NCBI GenBank assembly: GCA_001584585.1
Contig: LSYV01000011.1
Span: forward strand, 379,531 to 422,118
Origin: Gonium pectorale
Taxonomy: Eukaryota > Chlorophyta > Chlorophyceae > Chlamydomonadales > Volvocaceae
DNA: 42,588 nt
Reading direction: 5' to 3'
Of the stretch, positions 12,135 through 23,836 are shown one piece after another (position 1 is the stretch's first letter; each line of letters begins with the position of its first letter). A program made the translations under genes and the position numbers. Below the pieces are notes generated by a model. That model saw only the letters and a list, made by a program, of their open reading frames with translations. It was not told the DNA's origin and made no database searches.

Positions 12135-14130
12135 ATGCCGCCCATGCCCCCCATCGGGGCTGGCCTTCTCACCCGGCTGGCTGAGCTGGCGCCGCCGCCC
12201 CTGGCGCACCTGTCTCTCCGGCCGCTCTACGGCGGAGGCTTCTGGGTCGCGTTCGCGCAGCTGGCCGTGTTCTACTATAGCGTGGGCGCGCTGCTGCACT
12301 GGGCGCTGCCGCGGCTGCTGCGGGTGCAAGCCATTCAGACGCAGCCGAGGAAGAAGGGGGAGGTGCTACGGGACGCGTTCTACAGCATAGGTGAGGTCGC
12401 GTGGAGCGTATGAAGCTCGAGGGAGATGGGAGCAGGGTGGCGGGGGTTGGGACAAAGGTGACGAGGGGAGCCACAAGCGGAACTGCGATGCGCTCCCGGA
12501 ACACGCGCCCAGGAGGCGAGTCCGTGCGCGGCCATGCGAAGCCGCCCGTCGGGCCGCCGCTGTGTCCCGTCGCCCTGCGCCAGGTGGGGTATAGCCAGCG
12601 CAGGGCTCTCGCAAGACATCTCCCGCGTGCTGCCGGGGCCGCTCCGCGCCTCAAGCAGCCCCCAGTGCACGTCACGCGCCGCGCCCCGCCTTTGCCCGCA
12701 TCGACCTGCTCCTCCCCCTTCCCCGTCCCCTTCCCGCGTAACTCGGCTCAGGGCCCTTGGCGGTCAAGGCGGGCGTGTGGACGGCGGTGGAGGCCATGCA
12801 CCGCCGGGGGCTGGGGCTGACCTACGAGGGCCCTATCAAGGGGCTGGGGCAGGTGCGCCCAACGAGCGCATAGGGGTGTGTGGGGCATATGGGGGCGTGG
12901 TCGTCGCGGCTGGCTGGAGCTCTCGGGTGGGACCGGGGCAAGTAAGGCAGACGCATTTTGGCGACAAGACAGAGGTTTTAGCTAACGTGGCCGGCATTTT
13001 GAATGGCGGCCGTATCCCGTGTCCGGCCCGCTCGTGGCACCTTCCACGCCTCCCTCGTCTCACCCACATTTCTCTCCCCCTGCCTTCCTGCCCGCCCGCC
13101 CTCCGGCCCTCCGGCCCGCCCTCCCGCCCCCCAGCTGCCCTACCTGTTGCTGTGCGTGGCGTTGTTGGACTACCTGCACGACGGCTGGTTCTACTGGACG
13201 CACCGCATGCTGCACTGGGGGCCGCTGTACCGTCACGTGCACTACATACACCACAAGTGAGCGGCCGGGGACGGGGACGGGGCCGGGGCGGGCGACGCCG
13301 GGCAGGGGCCATCAGGGGCCAGAACGCGACCCAAGCGCTCTTGGGGGGAGGGTTTGGGGGTGGGGATGTAGGCGGGGCGCTTTGCACCGCCCTAGACCCC
13401 TCCCTCCCTCCTGAGGACGCCTGTTGATTCTTATGACCCGCATGAGGACGGCATGCGCCTGAGGCCTTAATGTCACATTCCTTCTAAACGCTTTGGCCCT
13501 CTGTTCCTGGGTTCCCCTCCCCCGCCCCCGCAGGTCCAAGGCCCCCTCCGCCTTCACGGGCTACTCGTTCCACGTGATCGAGGCGGTCATCGTGTTCGCC
13601 AACGAGGTGCTGGTCTGCTTCCTGTTCCCCATCCACATGGGGCTGCACCGCGTGTACCACCTCTACACCACGCTCATACATGAAGGTGCGGCGGACCCCG
13701 GGGGAAACCCGGTTGTGGGCGAGGTGATGCGCCCCGGATGCATGCCGGCGGGGGCAGGAACATTATCACACCGGCACGCGGGTCGTCCTCCCATGTTGTT
13801 CAAGGCCTCCCCAAAACATTCACCCCTGCCCGCCTTTCCCCCTGGCTGCCCACCCCACACCCCCACCACCCAGGCGGCCACGTGGGCTACGAGCTGGCGC
13901 CCTTCATCCCCACGCTGGCCGGCACGGTGATGCTGGCGGCGCGCGGCGTGTCCCCCTGCGCCGCCCTGAACACCGTGCAGCACCACGACCTGCACCACCG
14001 CTTCCCCACCCGCCACTTCTCGCTGTACTTCACCCACTGGGACCGCGTGTGCGGCACGCTGCACCCCTCCTACTACCGTGACCTCTTCCACTACTTCCCG
14101 CCCAAGGGCCAGGGCAAGAAGCAGGAGTGA
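12135..14130 (+). CDS. Membrane fatty acid hydroxylase / sterol desaturase superfamily enzyme (5 exons, 295 aa)
   Basis: A non-haem di-iron membrane oxygenase related to sterol desaturases and sphingoid-base or fatty-acid hydroxylases; the substrate cannot be told. Exons: 12135-12390, 12752-12852, 13135-13256, 13534-13685, 13874-14130, with phases 1, 0, 2, 1 joining exactly. The His boxes are visible: H142RMLH146 (inside DGWFYWTHRMLH), H155YIHH159 and a third box at 247-252 (HHDLHH), followed by the family-typical THWDRVCGT. Hydrophobic stretches near residues 34-58, 120-133 and 173-197 are likely membrane segments. A KKQE tail could suggest ER retention, but this is weak. The first in-frame ATG (12135) was chosen; a second ATG three codons later is possible. 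A plus-strand TGTAA at 15003-15007 is a plausible 3' signal. Confidence 0.92.
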
Positions 14131-14557
14131 GGGGATGACGGACCGTGGTCGAGTGTGGCCGGGGCGGCCGGTGGCGCTGCGCAGCCGCGCGATGCAGCTG
14201 GTGGTCGGTGTTGCAGGAGCGAGTGTGTCGGGCCAAAGGCTGGTGAGGCTGACCAAGAAGCTCAAGCCCCGTGGGCGGCGCAGCCGGGCAGTGTCCGGAC
14301 ATCGTGCACGACGCAGTGAACGCAGAGGCAGCGCATTGCACTGCAGTTGCAGTTGCTGGGGTGTTTGATTCAGACATAGGGGCAGGGGGCGCCGAGCTGG
14401 CTTGTGGGCCGTGGAGTGAGACCGTCAGCGAGCGGAGAGTGACCCTGGCGTGCAGGCTCGGGGGGCCGGGGGGAGGGGGCAGGGTGGCCTCTGCGCCGCC
14501 TGGCTTGCAGCTTAGGGGGCAGCACTGCGTGAGCGGATGTTGTCGTGCGTTGTGTTA

Positions 14558-14576
14558 TGTGTGTGTGTGTGTGTGT
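14558..14576. repeat. (TG)n microsatellite
   Basis: An uninterrupted run of about nine TG dinucleotides, followed a few bases later by another short TG run. It lies in the inferred 3' UTR of the hydroxylase gene. Confidence 0.85.
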
Positions 14577-14975
14577 CATGTGTGTGTCGCTTACGTGAGC
14601 TGGATGCGAGAGTGAAATGATTTAGCCGCCGGTGGGCGTGGACCGCGGCGCCCTGCGGGTTTGTACTGCGGCATTGCAGGATGGTGCCAACAAACCGGAC
14701 GTTGTCCCCCGGGGAGTGGGGCGGGCCTCTTCGAGCGCCTCATCGCTGCATCGCCGCCAGCTGCTGCCATGCCCCAGGTCTCGAGTGCATGGGGCTAAGC
14801 CGCTGCGTGGACCGGACCGAATGGCTGTGGGCTGGGGGTTCCGACGGGTCGGTTGAGTGACTGAGGGGTAAGGCCGGGGGAATATGCCGTTCTCGTTTTA
14901 GCGGTCGCCGCGATGCGACGCGAACGCCCCTCAGGTTTTGCTGCCATCGCAGCCCCATTGGGCCCTGACAGGGCG

Positions 14976-15007
14976 TTACAGACGGCACGCTGAGGCGATG
15001 CGTGTAA
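14976..15007. terminator. Interleaved polyadenylation signals of convergent genes
   Basis: TTACA at 14976-14980 is TGTAA on the minus strand, serving SnoaL-like gene A about 815 bp after its stop. TGTAA at 15003-15007 is on the plus strand, about 870 bp after the hydroxylase stop. TGTAA is the usual polyadenylation signal in Chlamydomonas. If both are used, the two 3' UTRs overlap. Confidence 0.5.
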
Positions 15008-15794
15008 AATAAGAGCTGGGAGTTTACTTCGTTCACCGTTCTCCGCTCTTCAGAACTCTGGGTGGCATGCTGACGCCACCCACTGAACCACCGAGTTCAG
15101 CCGCGGGAGGCGGGACCGCACTGCATAGCCAGGAAACACCCGGAGGAGGGTCAGTGCCAACCCGAACCAGAAGCGCAGCCGACATCACCACCACCTCTGA
15201 AGGGCACCGACACCACCACCGCCGCTGGAGCTCTCCCACAGCACCAATCGAAGAACTGACCACCGGCGCCTCACGGCCGGTTGGATTGCGCTGCCAAGCG
15301 CCCGAGCATCGTACCGCATTGTGTACTGCGCGAAACACGCACAGCCGACTGTCGTACCCCCATCAATAAGGACATCCTGCTCCCTGCACACGGCGGGCAT
15401 ATTCCGCTAGCGGCCTGCCAAAGGGCGGAGTGCAGAAGTGGTGAAACCCCTCCTCCCGCCAAAGCAAGCACCGTCGTCAACAAATACTGGTGTGTGGCCG
15501 CAACTCACCAGTCTGCACACGAGCCAAGTCCTTTCTCCTATGCTTGATGTAACACACGGTTATATACACTCGCAGCACACGCCCATCCGCACATAAGCGA
15601 GCGGGGGCGGGCAGCGGCCACGCAAGCGGACGGTGGCGGACGGGACGGGCAGTAGGCCGAGGAGCCGCCTCAATGAACAGTCTGGCGCACAACTCCCGGG
15701 TCAATCAGACTGCAAACAACTGCAAGCTCCCAATGCGCTGACTTCTCTCCACCGCCTCGCCTCCGCCGCAAAAGCATCCGGCGCGCCTGGCTGC

Positions 15795-18700
15795 CTAGTG
15801 CTCGTTGCCGTGCTGCGCCGTGTGCTGCGCCAGCTGCTGGCGGCGGGCCATCATCATGTGCTTCTCAAAGTCCAGCGCGTCCCGGAACATCCACACGTCG
15901 CTCAGCAGCCCCTCGCTGTTGAAGATATCCACCTGGCGAGGCGGCAATGGGGGGAGCAAGAGCGGGGGCGGGCGCGGGCGGGGCGAGGGATTTGATGGGC
16001 TGAGAGCAAAACTGTGGATGTCCAGGTGGAATGTGGGAGGCGGGAAGTTTGGAAGGCGGGCGGGAGGTTTGGCGCCTGGCGAGCGAGGCGACTGGACGTC
16101 AGCGCATCCCCGCGAACGCAGCCCCAGACCCACACCGGTCGCTCGGCACGTTCCCTTCGCAGGCGAAACGTGGCTCGCATGCCCAAGGCTGGCACTGCGC
16201 CGTCGCCCCGCCTTACCTCCCTGCCCTGCCTTCCCCACCATGCGCCCTGTCAAGCAGGCAGCAACCCTACCACGTCGACCACCGCCCCGCCCGCCCGCCC
16301 CGGTGTCCACGCGGAACGCGCCCACCTCGACGCCCTCCTGCTCCAGCGGCAGCGCCTCGCCCGCCGCGCCCTGCGCCGCCGCGCCCGGCTGCTTGGGCTT
16401 CATGACGGTCTTCCAGTGGCAGAACACCACGTTGTGCGTGTAGCTGACGGCCAGATCCAGAGGGGTCACCTGCACGTCGTACTCGGCCTGAGGGCGGGCA
16501 AAGGTGGCGGAAGAGGCAGGGAGAGGGGGAGTACTCAGTCCGTGGGCGTGGAGTTGTTGACTGCTGGTAGCGTCCGGCGGCCGGCGCAAAGCCGGCGTCC
16601 GAGGCGCCATACCGAGATGGCGTGGTTGTTGTTGGGACGTCTTGGGGCGGCCGTAGGGCGGTCTTATGATCTTGTTGGTGGTGTAGTCGGTAGTCAGTCC
16701 GTAGGCTATGGCTCCAAAGTATCTCGTAGCGCACAGCCGGCAGGTGGCATGCGTGTGCAGCTGTCCTAATGTCCCACCCCACCCCCCGGTCCGCGACTCT
16801 CAGCAAGCAACGCAACGCAATGCGCGCGCGGCCAAAATGTTACCCTTTTAGTTAGCTACCCACCTGCGGGGGCGGAGAGGGACGGGCGCCCCAGAGGAGG
16901 TGCCCGCGTGGAGGGGGAGGCACATGGGTTTTTGAGTATGTTAGTTTATTATGGGGCGGGAATGGTGAGGAGTATGATATGGCGTGCCTAGGAAATAGGG
17001 GGACGTGGAAAAACAGGGGCATGTGGAGGGAAGCGGCCGGCAGCCGTACAATTGCAACGTCATCAACTAGATACCAACTACCCGAATGCCTGGGCGCAAA
17101 GCGAGGGGCTTACGCCCGCCTGCGGAGCGGCGGGAGGGCATGCATGCGACCCTCCCGCCGCGCACAAGGGTCCCAATCAACGTCGAAAATGTGGGGAGGG
17201 GGGTTGGCTGAGCACGGCAAAGGTCAGATAGGGTTTGGCGGATGTGATCGAAGATGGGGAGGCCGCGAAGAGGGAGAGGGGGAGTACCCAGTCCGAGGGC
17301 GTGGAGTTGTTGACTGCTGGCAGCATCCGGCGGCCCGCAGGGAGAGGGGGAGGCAGAGCGGGGTGAGAGGAGCCCGGTAGTGGGGACAGGAGGGAGTGTG
17401 CGGCGCTACGGGGGGTAGAGGACACCGCGACGGCTCTTGCCCCCGTGTAGCTTGCGGCAAGCTGCCCCCCCCCCGAAGGAAGGGATTGCGATGGATGTGA
17501 TGGTGACGTTGTCAGTGGTGGCGGAGAAGACCTGCGCTTGTGCGGCATGGCCCCGCAAAGCACATCCTCAGCGGCCGCCCACCGCCACCCCGTCACGCGT
17601 TCGCCCCGCCGACCCTGGAACGCGCAACCCCGTCCCACATCACCGCGCCCTGCCACCCAGTATCCCCCAGCCCGCGCACCTTTGCGTTCTCCAGGATGTC
17701 GAACACCGCCTCCCGGGGAGCCACGCAGCCGCCGCCGCCCATCATCATGGCCATCGTGAAACCGCTGGGGCTGGGGCCCGCCGCCTCGAGCGTGGACGCC
17801 GCGGCGGCAGCGGCCTGATCCGCGGGTCGGTCCTTGATGGAGCACACCAGCGGCAGCAGCCCGTACGCGTCCCACAGCCGGAAGTCGGGTGCCAGGCGCG
17901 GCTCCAGCAGGCCGCGCGCGTCGGTGCCGCTGCAGCGTGCGGCGCACCAGACGCGGGAGATGTCGCGCAGGGCGTCGGGACTCAGGCCCTGCGCGCGCGT
18001 GGAGGAGGAAGAGGCGTGTGGGAAGTTAGTTGGGGGTTGGGTGGTGGATGTACGGGCCTGGGTGGCGCGCTACACAGGTCTTTTAAGCAGGATGTTCGCA
18101 CACACGCTGTGGAGTCGGGCTCTCTTCCGACAGTTCAGGCGCACAGGCAAGGCCGGTACACGGGCCCATCCCGGCGGTCGCAAGCGTGCCTGCCCAGCCG
18201 CCTCCCGACGACCCCGCATGCAGCACGCGGCCCCACGCTCCGAAGCGGCGCGGTTGGACCCACCCTCGTGTAGCGAGCGATCTGCGACTGCGCGGCGTGA
18301 TGACGTCGAATAGGGTGACAACGACGGCCGAGCAGGACACCGAACGGGGATGGCGGACGCAGTGGTTAGTGTAATGGCGAGGCTCACGACCCCAAGTCGA
18401 TGATGAAACAGACGAGCAAGGGTTAAAGAAACACAGGCGGGGAACCGTAGCTTGGCACAGGGAGGTCGGGCGGCGGCACAGTACGTGACACCGCTCCAAG
18501 CTGTCGCCGTACGGCCTCCTGGCAGGTGGCACTGCAGTGGTTGGTGCCCCGCCCACGGGATCCGCCCCCCGCCAGCCCGGCCCCCGCAACCCGCACCTGC
18601 GTGGCGATCCGCTCCACGGGCAGGTCGCTGCCCACCACATCGCCGCCCGCGCGCGTCGACCGCACGCGCCGCGGCCGGCTGCGCTGCCCCTCCTGGGCAC

Positions 18701-20228
18701 CGCCGGCCCCGGCCGGCTGCTGTTCAGCCGCCGTGATAGCCGCGGGCCCCGCCTCCTCCGCCTCCGCCAGCAGCAGCGGCGTGAGGCCGTCGCCCACGCA
18801 GTCCCACTGGCCGCGCTCCAACAGGTGCGTCACGCGGCGGACCGTGTCGTCCAGCATCAGCTCCAGCTTGAGCAGCTGGTAGCAGGAGCTGCGAGCAGCG
18901 GGGGCAGGGGGGCAGTGGGTACGCGGGCAGCAGCGACGTCATGCACGCCCCAAGCACTCGGTAGGGGGCACCAGGCGTTGCCCTCTTCGCAAAACAAACA
19001 ACTGGGCAGCTCCCCCCCCCCGTAACACACACCCCCACGCGCCAGCCCACACGTACCGGGGGGTGCCCTCCGCATCCTCGGCCCGCATCTCCACCAGGCA
19101 GAACACCGTGTCAGTGTCCTCGTTGGCGGCGCACACGCGGCTGTGCCAGTGCTTGAGGGTCAGGCCCGCGGGGCGGTGCTCTCCGGACAGCAGGCGCGCG
19201 ATGCCGTCGGGCCCCTGATGCGGAGGGGGGGAACGGGGCGGGGTGGGCAGGCGGGCAGGCGGGCAGCTGTGAGGGAGTGCAATCCAGCACAATTAGGTTG
19301 GGAGAGGTTGAAAAAAGATGGGAGGACGACAGTTGGCGGTGTCGCAAGGGTATGTACGGCGTTGCAACCCTCCTCCCGTCATTCGGCAAACCACGTGCCC
19401 ACTATTGCCCGCCCATGCCACTTTCGAGGTTACCAGCCCTCGTTTAATCCTTTTCTATCCAATGCGCCGCTTCGCACCCCTACTCTACTAGCTCGGCTTG
19501 CCCTCGCCCTCGCCCTCGCCCCGTCCCGCAGCCGCCGCACCGCAGCCGCACCTGGTCCACGGTGTGCAACAACAGGCCGTGCAGCTCGGCGGTGCAGTCT
19601 TGCGCCAGCAGCGGCGCCATGCCCGCCATGACGCGGCTGGTGGGGCCCTCCTGGCGGCCCAGCATCCAGTAGCCCACGAACTCGCGGGCGGTGTCCAGCA
19701 GCTGCTCAGCGCGGTGCGCGTCGCTGGCGGGTGGGCAGGGAGGGACGGAGGCAGCGAGGCAGGGAGCAAGGATGAACAATCGACGCAGCAGCAAGGACCT
19801 TGAAAGCAGGACACCTTAGCGAGGACTGCGGGACCTTGGCCCTCCGAAATACAAATTGGGAGAAGGCTAGAAACGAGGACCACGACGCTGAACTGTCCTT
19901 GCTCAAGTTGTTATGGTTTTTGTGCAGCAGCAGGCCGGGATCGAGGTGCAGAGAGGCGACTTGTCGACGGGGTGATGCATGGCGCTCACCGGAAGGCCAC
20001 AACTTGAACCGCTCCAGTCGCGCGGCTGCGGCGCCTGCGGCCCGCAGCAGCTTGCGAGGTCCGGCGGGGCGGAAGAGCCGCTGCGGCGCGCGCCTCGAGC
20101 GCCTGGCGCGGCGGGCGAGGCGCCGAGGCCGCAGCCGGGGCGAGCCGAGCGCTCACAAGCGACGTGGCACGCCTGCCCTGGCGAATGCCATTCCGACAGA
20201 GTGGAGAAGCTGCAGTCGCCATCGACAT
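15795..20228 (-). CDS. Tandem SnoaL/NTF2-like domain protein A (7 exons, 494 aa)
   Basis: Exons on the minus strand: 20228-19990, 19723-19552, 19214-19057, 18888-18597, 17988-17680, 16487-16311, 15932-15795; phases 2, 0, 2, 0, 0, 0 all join. Residues 1-75 are Arg/Ala-rich with almost no acidic residues, like an organelle transit peptide. Residues about 80-240 form a first degenerate NTF2-like fold. Residues about 290-485 form a second, with a helix (GLSPDALRDISRVW), a DAYGLL segment, strands (NVVFCHWKTVM) and a typical SnoaL-like end (VDIFNSEGLLSDVWMFRDAL, then DFEKHM). SnoaL-like proteins include polyketide cyclases, dehydratases and non-catalytic binding proteins; no catalytic residues can be assigned. 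Exon 6 uses a GTGGAC donor chosen because it rebuilds the family motif VGAFR/VDIF. It is a diverged paralogue of the divergent neighbour at 20627. An upstream in-frame start is possible but has poorer coding character. Confidence 0.85.
16488..17679 (-). repeat. Long intron of gene A containing a 62-bp direct repeat
   Basis: This is the largest intron of SnoaL-like gene A (1192 bp). Two direct copies of a 62-bp sequence, at 16521-16582 and 17274-17335, differ at four positions by eye. They share GAGAGGGGGAGTAC and GGCGTGGAGTTGTTGACTGC. The 690 bp between them has no recognisable coding content. Confidence 0.75.
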
Positions 20229-20626
20229 TGTCTTCGAAGCTATGAAAGTGACGTTATGTGTCTCTGGGTCTGGGGACAATCTGTGTGAGGTAGAGATAGC
20301 AGGAGGGACTTGTAGTTCAAGCAGCAAGCAGGGTTTGACTCTCGTGGCTGTGGCTGATTGGCCATCCTCTCATATGGAGGGGATCTGGCCGCGCATCCGG
20401 CGCGCGTCAGCTCGTCCAGAGCGCTTTTCCGAGACCCGTGGGTCGGTGCGTCCATGTGGAGTCCTCGACCGCACTAGGTCCGATCTCGCACAGCAGCAAG
20501 CGCCCTCAAGGACTTGGCAGGTCATAGCTGTTCCGCCCATTCAGTCCGCAATTACAGCTTTTCCTCAGCCTTTAAAACCACACACCAAACAGCCAACTGG
20601 ACTCCGACACGAATCACGCGCGCGAG
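20229..20626. promoter_or_regulatory. 398-bp shared upstream region of the SnoaL-like paralogue pair
   Basis: The two paralogues are transcribed away from this gap. A TTTAAAA stretch at 20571-20577 lies about 50 bp before the plus-strand ATG and could act as a TATA-like element. An inverted CCAAT (ATTGG) lies near 20357. Coordinated transcription is inferred only from arrangement. Confidence 0.45.
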
Positions 20627-23600
20627 ATGGCAGAGGGCGTCGCAGCCGGAGACATTGCGGCCATGGAAGTCGACACGGCGCGCATGGTGGAAGGCACCGG
20701 CGCCGTCAACCCGGATGCAGCCGGCGGGCCGCCCGCGGGCGTCGCGGCGACCAACCCGCTTGAGGCGGAGCGCGCCCTCACGGCCCAGACGTTCCTGCAG
20801 GAGCTGTGCTCAGGGCTCAACCGTGACCACGGGCCCAACCTCAGCGTGGAGGAGGTCACGCAGCTGGCGCGGTGAGCGGGAGGCCGACGGGTCTCGGCGG
20901 GCCGTCGCCGTGAAGCGAGGCTGACGTCACGCGGACTGCTGCTGTTTTCCTTCCCAGCAAAGAAGACATTTCTGGCGCGTATTTCTGTGTCATGCGGTAT
21001 GGCGACTGTGGCCGCAGTTCAGCGTCTTGAGGCCTGGCGATGTGTGCCCGGTCCGCCGGCGCCAGCAGCTTTGGACCCTCCGCTGCGTCAGCGCGATGTG
21101 CGCCCGGGGTTCCCGTTGCGCCCTCCACCCCCCTGTACGGCAGTCGCGTGTACCAGCTGCTCTCTACCGCCGGGGACTGCTCCGCCCAGCACGGCTCTCC
21201 CGCCCCCGGGTGTCCCGGATACGGGTGCCCTGCGAGCCAACACAGTCGTTTCGGCATGCCTTCGCCGAATTGGCCCTTCGCCCTCATCATTAACCCCTTA
21301 CTTGCCACGCTGCCCCCTGCCCCCACCCGTCGCAGCACGCACCTGGCCCCCGACGCGGTGACCCACGTGGACGGGCTGCTGGAGTCGGTGGCGCCCGTGA
21401 CGGGGCCCGAGGGCTTCATGGAGTTCATTCAGCTGGAGCGAGCGGCGTACCGCACGGTGGGGCGGCTGGGGCTGGGGCCACGTGTCGTGGGGATGCATGC
21501 AGCAGGGAGGAGCGGCGGTTGGGCCGTTAAGTGGCGAGCGGCGAGCTGTGGGGTCAAGGTTTTTGAGGGAAAGAGGAATGGGCCCAAGGTGTTGCAGGCG
21601 GCGCAGCGCGAGGTGGGACTCGGCGGGCTTGGGCGCATACATGGGAAACAAATCAGAGCCTGGATTCCGTGCGCCCTGAACCATGTCGCGATCGGTCTTT
21701 TGCCATGTTGCCGATCGGAGAGCTCCAGACCCACGGACATTTACCTGGTGTTCCACTCCTCCCCGCGCTCTCGCACCGCATCACATGCTGCCGTGGCCGC
21801 CCGCCCGCCCGCCTGCCCGCCCCTCCCTCCGACCCTCCGCGCAGATGTCGCTCGACACGCTGCTGCTGGCCATCAGCCCGGACGCCGACTGCGCCTTTGC
21901 CCTGTCAATGTTCAAGATGAAGAACGTGGGGCCCTGGCACGGCAAGGAGCCCACGCACAGGTGAGGGTGCGCTCTGCGCCCTTGCGCGAACCGCAGGACC
22001 GAAGGCATGGTTCGCATTCCCCCCGGCCAGCTGACAGATCCCATGCGAGTCTCATGGAGCACACCGTCCTTCGCCTCACGCATACTCTCCCCGCCCCATC
22101 CGCTTCCCGCCCCCCATCCGGCCCCCACCAGGATGTCCGAGGGCGTCCGCATTGACGAGCTGCGCTTCAGCGTGGACGGCAAGATCGTGGAGGCCTGGTG
22201 CAACCGGCAGATGTTTGAGGTGTGTGGAGGGGCGAGGGCGAGGTTGGGAGAGGATTGCTGGGATTTGTGCGGACCGGACGGGCCGTGAGGGAAGGGGAGC
22301 GGGGAGAGCTGGGGAAATGGGACCGGAGTGGCGTGCGCCGGGGGGGCAATGGGCGCTCGGGAAGTCCCAAACCTTGATGGGGAATCCGCCGATGCAACAC
22401 TGCTGCGGTTGCTGTCCTGTCTCCGCGTACTCGCGGCGGGCAGCACAGACGCGCGCAGGCGAACCCAGACGCGGTCCGCCCCTCGCGATGCTCAAGCGCC
22501 GTGCGGATTTGTTTTGCGCCTAGGGAACCACGGCGCGGAACGAACCCTGCGTGCCTTGAGCGGTTCGTATGGCGTTCCCTCTTCCCCCAGCCACGCGTGT
22601 CCTCCCGAATCGCCAACGCCGCAAATTGAATACCTGCCCGCGCCTCTGCACCCGTGCCTGTACGCCCGCAGGAGGAGCGCGAGCTGATGCTGCGAGAGCC
22701 CGAGCGGCACCACCCCGCCGTGTTCGACCCCTCCCTGCTGGTGCCTGTGCCGGTGGCCGGGGAGGGCGAGGCCGGCCTCACGTCCCCGCAGCAGCTCATG
22801 CGCGTGGCCGAGATCTGGGCCGAGGTGCGTGGGCGCCCGGTGGCGGTACCCTGCGTATTACCGTATTCGGTGGCGAAGCGGTGCTGCTGCTTATCCCCCT
22901 TTCTAATCCGGCCCGCTGCCGACCGGTCGCACGCTTTGGTGCGTCGGTGCCCCGCCGGCACTTGCGCGCCCACCGGCCGCCTGTAAGCCCAACCCCCGCC
23001 CGCACACGCGCCCGCTGCCGTTGTGGCACCCTACGGCAGGCCTGGAACATGGCGGCCGACGCGGGCCCGCCCGACCCGGACGCGCTGGAAGCGCTGGCGG
23101 AGCCCAATCTCCACATGATGGACGCGCTGGGGCTGACCGGCGACGACGGCCAGTCGCATCCCTTCACGGTGCGCGGGCGGGCGGATGCGGGGCGGGGTTG
23201 AGGTTGTAGCTAGGGGCTTGGGGAGAAAGCGAGGTTTGGGGCGAGGCGGACAAGCCGCAGCTATGGGCCGATAAGGGGTTTATTGGGAGTGGGTCAACAC
23301 GACTGACCTCCCCACCCCGCCTTGCTACTTCCTCCCTCCCTCCCTGACCGTACCTTGCTGCTCCCGCCATCTCACGCCCTTGACCGCCACGCACGGCTGA
23401 TCTCACGCCCTCACACGCCCTTCCACACACCCCTCCAATCCGCCTTCCTCGTCCCACACAGGCCATCCACAGCCTGGACGACGCCAAGCGCGTGCTGACC
23501 GCCATGTCGCAGCGCTACGACGTGGACGAGGTGGTCCAGAGCATGGCCGCCAAGCCCGGCTTCAACGCCGTCTTCGTGCACTGGCGCGCCAAGCTCACGC

Positions 23601-23836
23601 CACGCCCCGACGCCGCTGCCGCCGCCGGCGGCGCCGCCGACGTGGCGGGCCCCGCCGCCGGGCCCTTCATGGCCGAGGCCACTGACCTGCTGCTGTTCAA
23701 CCCGACCACCGGCAAGCTGCGCGCCGTGCTGCAGTTCCGGAGGCCGCTGGGCTCGGACCGGCGCTGGGTGCTGCAGAGCAGCTCCGGGGAGGGCAAGGCC
23801 GTCCCAATGGCGCCCGAGCAGGTCATGGTGGCGTAA
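20627..23836 (+). CDS. Tandem SnoaL/NTF2-like domain protein B (7 exons, 408 aa)
   Basis: Exons: 20627-20871, 21336-21456, 21845-21960, 22132-22219, 22672-22824, 23040-23168, 23462-23836; phases 2, 0, 2, 0, 0, 0 join without stops. Residues about 55-200 form a first NTF2-like unit (THLAPDAVTHVDGLLESV ... IDELRFSVDGKIVEAW). Residues about 230-380 form a second (LMRVAEIWAEAWNMA ... FNAVFVHWRAKLTPRP ... ATDLLLFNPTTGKLRAVLQF). The strand-turn pattern xDGKIVEAW is typical of SnoaL-like proteins. Its order of segments matches protein A, and the first and third introns are in the same phase and apparently equivalent positions, supporting duplication. Unlike A, the N-terminus is acidic and not transit-like, so the two products may sit in different compartments. 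An Ala/Gly-rich loop lies at about residues 325-345. The function is unknown. Confidence 0.87.

Larger units (their letters stand above)
14131..15794. other. Convergent 3' region between the hydroxylase gene and SnoaL-like gene A
   Basis: No exon is supported here. It contains a (TG)n microsatellite at 14558-14576. TGTAA signals for the two facing genes lie 23 bp apart: minus strand at 14980-14976 and plus strand at 15003-15007. Another plus-strand TGTAA lies near 15548. Confidence 0.5.
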
